Below are positions 5,798 through 7,876 of a stretch of DNA of 7,876 nucleotides, piece by piece. The DNA is from Planctomycetes bacterium GWF2_50_10 (lineage in GTDB: Bacteria > Planctomycetota > Phycisphaerae > Sedimentisphaerales > GWF2-50-10). The position numbers and the translations under genes are program-made. The DNA lies in NCBI GenBank assembly GCA_001824635.1, contig MHYB01000006.1:1-7876 (forward strand), in the 5' to 3' direction. Within the stretch, counting starts at the first letter, position 1; the number at the start of each line of letters is the position of its first letter. The notes below the pieces were generated by a model that saw only the letters and a list, made by a program, of their open reading frames with translations, did not search any database and was not told where the DNA came from.

Positions 5798-6739
5798 CTA
5801 GCCTCTAACCCTGATTTCAACTTTTATTTTTTTGGCAACCTTAGGCCACTCCATCTCATCCAGCCCAATCGCCTTCCCCGTAGCCGCCTTAAGCCCCGCG
5901 CTCAAGCAAATCGAAAGGTCCTCACCCCGCGAATATGCCCCCAAAAATCCCGCCAGCAAATAATCTCCACAAGCCAGAGTTGAAGTCGCCGCAAAATCCA
6001 TTACCGCCGACCCCGAAATAGCTATTCCCTTCTTCACAAGAATCGCACCCTTCGCCCCTCGGCTCACCAGCACCATCGCCGTCCTATCCAGCAGAGGCGT
6101 CGCCGCCTTGATTATAGCCGCCTCGGTATTTGCAATATCCCTGCCCACCAGCTCCGAAAGCTCCTCCACGTTCGGCTTTATTAACAACAGCCCTCCGGCT
6201 TTTACCATTGCCTTCAATCCCGCCCCGGAACTGTCTACAACTATACGCCCGCCCACCCTTCGGCACACCTCCACTAGCCCCAGAGCCTCCCCCGCACACC
6301 CCCCTGGCAGTGACCCCGAAAACACCACCAAATCCCCGCCACGCACAATTTTTGCAACATCCTTCTTAACAGCCGCTATAGTTTTTGCGTTCGCAAGCTC
6401 ATTTGCCAGCCGCAGATGCAGTTCCTTCCCTGAAACAGGATCGAGCAAATTTATATTCCGCCTCGTCCGCCCCGCAACCGCCGTAAACGCCGGCTTTATA
6501 TTTTTAAGCCTTTTTATCGCTGCCATGGCAGCCGCAATATCTTCCTTCCCCCAAACCCCGCCCGCGACTGAACCTATTCCCATCCAGTCCAGCGCCCGAG
6601 AAACATTAAGGCTCTTACCCGCCGGTTCTTCAGATACCGTCTCCACAGTCCGGTGCTGCCCCCACTCCAGCCCCCCGGCACTGCAAACCACATCCCATGC
6701 CGGCGCCAGCCCAACCGTAACAATCCCAGCCTTACCCAT
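5798..6739 (-). CDS. PfkB-family sugar kinase, divergent FruK/LacC type
   Basis: A ribokinase-like kinase of 313 residues, expected to phosphorylate a hexose phosphate (1-phosphofructokinase or tagatose-6-phosphate kinase type) with ATP in the cytoplasm. Motifs in order: GLAPAWD (10-16), AGKSLNVSRALDWMG (40-54), RTRRNINLLDP (91-101), SGSLPGG (141-147), DSSG (169-172), KPNVEEL (188-194), SRGAKGA (226-232) and ACGDYLLAGFLGA (256-268), with D259 the presumed catalytic base. Several positions differ from FruK: NPA-x-D reads APAWD, GGKG-x-N reads AGKSLN, and GAGD reads ACGD. The fold is secure but the exact substrate is not. The start at ATG 6739 has only a weak GTGAGAAAAT upstream. The stop is TAG at 5800-5798, 53 bases before the PHP gene, which suggests a two-gene unit. 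Confidence 0.9.
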   Translation of the reverse strand: MGKAGIVTVGLAPAWDVVCSAGGLEWGQHRTVETVSEEPAGKSLNVSRALDWMGIGSVAGGVWGKEDIAAAMAAIKRLKNIKPAFTAVAGRTRRNINLLDPVSGKELHLRLANELANAKTIAAVKKDVAKIVRGGDLVVFSGSLPGGCAGEALGLVEVCRRVGGRIVVDSSGAGLKAMVKAGGLLLIKPNVEELSELVGRDIANTEAAIIKAATPLLDRTAMVLVSRGAKGAILVKKGIAISGSAVMDFAATSTLACGDYLLAGFLGAYSRGEDLSICLSAGLKAATGKAIGLDEMEWPKVAKKIKVEIRVRG

Positions 6740-6861
6740 CTATTTTCTCACAAATAACTAATCACAAAACACCATTTTTCAAAGCCTAAACTGTAACAGC
6801 CTTAGAACAATACATCCAGTCCGATTTGAGTTGCAATTTAGCATTTTTTTTCCTATCCTTT

Positions 6862-6867
6862 ATTATA
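6862..6867 (-). promoter_or_regulatory. Possible -10 element for the kinase-PHP unit
   Basis: The minus strand carries a perfect TATAAT about 120 bases before the kinase start. The sequence 17 bases further upstream is GCTTTT, a poor -35. This is the best promoter-like site on this strand in the gap, but it is weak evidence. Confidence 0.3.
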
Positions 6868-6901
6868 GCGCCTTAAACAGTACAAAAAGCACAAAGAGAT
6901 T

Positions 6902-6926
6902 TGTCCCGCGCAGGCGTGGATACAGG
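6902..6926. repeat. Palindromic repeat GTCATCCCCGC, decayed copy
   Basis: Reads TGTCCCGCGCAGGCGTGGAT followed by ACAGG. Compared with the intact copies it lacks AT after GTC and has substitutions that break the stem. It is followed after about 15 bases by the same TTTTTGAATTTNGTTGTGAT tract that follows the copy at 1346, so the shared unit is longer than the palindrome. Confidence 0.6.
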
Positions 6927-6999
6927 CTCTCTGTGAGAATTCTTTTTGAATTTGGTTGTGATGTGCGAAGTATTTTTCACGGGGCCGCAAAGTGACTTT

Positions 7000-7026
7000 G
7001 TCATCCCCGCGCAGGCGGGGATCCAG
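7000..7026. repeat. Palindromic repeat GTCATCCCCGC, copy 2
   Basis: Perfect 8-base stem ATCCCCGC (7003-7010) with GCGGGGAT (7015-7022) around a GCAG loop. It matches the copy at 1346-1372 at all 27 positions except one loop base (C for A), in the same orientation. AAGTGACTTT precedes it, as in copy 1. Confidence 0.88.
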
Positions 7027-7038
7027 AAATTAAATAAC

Positions 7039-7051
7039 GTCGCGTAGCGAC
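7039..7051. repeat. Small GTCGC-GTA-GCGAC hairpin
   Basis: A perfect 5-base stem with a 3-base loop, 12 bases after the palindromic repeat. It is a single copy in this window. There is no U-run after it, so I do not call it a terminator. Confidence 0.5.
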
Positions 7052-7074
7052 TCCACAAGTTTGATATTTTATTG

Positions 7075-7100
7075 AATTTGTTGCGTACGTGCTTCGGATT
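7075..7100. repeat. Interspersed module AATTTGTT...GCTTCGGATT, variant copy
   Basis: Begins AATTTGTT and ends CGTGCTTCGGATT, as the copy at 1421-1450 does, but the middle is altered and 3 bases shorter. It ends only 5 bases before the ATG of the exported protein, so the module itself forms the region where a ribosome-binding site should be. Confidence 0.65.
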
Positions 7101-7105
7101 AAAAA

Positions 7106-7876
7106 ATGACTATACTAACTATCTTAACCCTTGCAGCCATCACCTGCTCATCCGCATCCGATGCCAACGCAGCCGACCCCAACGGCCCAACCGTCGTCAT
7201 AAATTACGACCCAAACCAATTCAAAGGCAATAACGTCCAGTCCTTCATGTATTTTATCCCTCTGATCTCGATTTCGCGCGTTTCCAGCCAGGCCAGCCCC
7301 AAAAACACCCAGCTGATCGGCATCACCTCTTATGAAAAACAGCTCGATGAAGATTCCTTTTCTGTCACCTGCCGCTTCAAAATAACCGGCGAAGGCTTCA
7401 ATAAATACGCCTTCGAACCAAACCATATGATCGAAACCCACCTCAACACCGTCAAAAAAGGCCAGCCCCTCACCGAAATGCTCGACTGGATCAAATTCCA
7501 TGGACAAGGCCTCGGCCGCCTCGAAGTCCGCGGAATCCTCGAACACGGCCAAGAGGTCGTAACCAAAATAGACCTCTTCTTCACCACCGAAGACACCAAA
7601 AGCCCAGTCACGGTCGGCATTTACAGCGTCAGCCCTTCCGAAGGCGGCAAATACGATTACAATAAAAAATATGACGTAATAACCGCCTCCGTCCAAAGCC
7701 TATCCTTTAAACGCACCGATTCAACCCCTAAAATGGCAATGAAAATAGAATCCTTCGGCGACGAGCCTGACGAGGATGATTTCTGGAGCCAGGTTAAAGC
7801 CATTGTCGTCAACATCTTCATTCCGCCAACTAAAATCGCCCCCGTCGGCAACAACACAATGCTCCTTTTCGGCCAG
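7106..7876 (+). CDS. Exported protein of unknown function, 3'-truncated by window edge
   Basis: An open frame of 257 codons from ATG 7106 to the last base, with no stop; the rest lies outside the window. The N-terminus has a hydrophobic core (about residues 3-14) followed by small polar residues and an AxA-type site (A-N-A before A-D-P, about residue 22), so it is probably secreted or periplasmic. It lacks a basic n-region, and the Cys at 14 is preceded by A-I-T, a poor lipobox. The mature part predicts beta-rich structure with many charged residues, an acidic DEPDEDDFW stretch (about 212-220), and a hydrophobic VKAIVVNIFIPPTKIAP segment near the visible end. Codon choice matches the neighbouring genes; the minus-strand frames over it do not. 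No Shine-Dalgarno is visible. I do not recognise a family. Confidence 0.78.
   Translation, partial: MTILTILTLAAITCSSASDANAADPNGPTVVINYDPNQFKGNNVQSFMYFIPLISISRVSSQASPKNTQLIGITSYEKQLDEDSFSVTCRFKITGEGFNKYAFEPNHMIETHLNTVKKGQPLTEMLDWIKFHGQGLGRLEVRGILEHGQEVVTKIDLFFTTEDTKSPVTVGIYSVSPSEGGKYDYNKKYDVITASVQSLSFKRTDSTPKMAMKIESFGDEPDEDDFWSQVKAIVVNIFIPPTKIAPVGNNTMLLFGQ

Larger units (their letters stand above)
6740..7105. other. Repeat-rich divergent intergenic gap
   Basis: 366 bases separate the kinase (minus) from the exported protein (plus). The left part, 6740-6860, is AT-rich and unremarkable. The right part is a mosaic: a decayed GTC-CCCGCG unit (6902-6926), a TTTTTGAATTTGGTTGTGAT tract (6942-6961) that also follows copy 1 of the palindrome, the intact palindrome (7000-7026), a GTCGC-GTA-GCGAC hairpin (7039-7051), and a variant of the GGATTT module (7075-7100). 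I find no coding sequence or RNA gene here. Confidence 0.75.

Noticed and set aside
4746..5801. A 351-codon plus-strand open frame opposite the PHP gene
   Set aside because: It begins inside the inverted-repeat element, is extremely Arg/His/Pro-rich, and lies antisense to a gene with a complete set of PHP metal-binding residues.
6108..6761. A 217-codon plus-strand open frame opposite the kinase
   Set aside because: Ser/Pro/Thr-rich shadow of the kinase gene, with no recognisable motif.
7148..7696. A 182-codon minus-strand open frame rich in Phe, Gly and Asp
   Set aside because: Antisense to the exported protein. The plus frame has a signal peptide and the codon style of the neighbours.

Overview
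This is a bacterial chromosomal fragment with eight protein genes, two of them cut by the window edges. All genes share the same C-rich third-position codon style (GCC, CTC, ATC, GGC). Shine-Dalgarno signals are mostly weak or absent, and the intergenic gaps are full of short structured repeats. The gene set (a PurB close to the animal-type enzyme, a divergent FruK-like PfkB kinase, a CehA/McbA-type PHP hydrolase) and the repeat style would fit an environmental Planctomycetota (Phycisphaerae-like) genome. That placement is my inference and is only moderately secure. I see no rRNA, tRNA, CRISPR array, transposase or phage gene.

Layout. Bases 2-1285 (+) are the 3' part of adenylosuccinate lyase (purB). 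Bases 1286-1495 are a repeat-filled gap. Bases 1496-2389 (+) are a MenA-like UbiA-family prenyltransferase, overlapped by 4 bases (ATGA) by a CPBP-family membrane protease at 2386-2997 (+). The next gap (2998-3204) holds two strong hairpins and a 7-base tandem repeat. Bases 3205-4050 (+) are a YmdB-family metallophosphoesterase. Convergent to it is a DUF4279-like small protein (4126-4566, -). Bases 4567-4868 are a gap dominated by a ~150-base inverted-repeat element. Bases 4869-5744 (-) are a PHP metallohydrolase lying directly downstream of a PfkB sugar kinase (5798-6739, -), probably one transcription unit. After a 366-base gap with three copies of a palindromic repeat, an exported protein of unknown function starts at 7106 (+) and runs off the right edge.

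Functionally the window is mostly housekeeping and metabolism: purine synthesis, quinone-type prenylation, membrane proteolysis, cyclic-nucleotide or RNA-linked phosphoesterase activity, and sugar phosphate phosphorylation. I found no convincing new defence or mobile system. The most distinctive content is the mosaic of interspersed repeat modules. At least six types recur or are internally structured here: a GTCATCCCCGC palindrome, an AATTTGTTTCGGATTT module, a CTCTGTGNC 9-mer, an AACNCGY heptad, a CCCAGGG-centred element and a GGCACGG hairpin pair. They form the leaders of three of the four plus-strand genes whose starts lie in the window (the exception is the coupled CPBP gene). Smaller points are non-consensus residues in the signature motifs of PurB, YmdB and PfkB.
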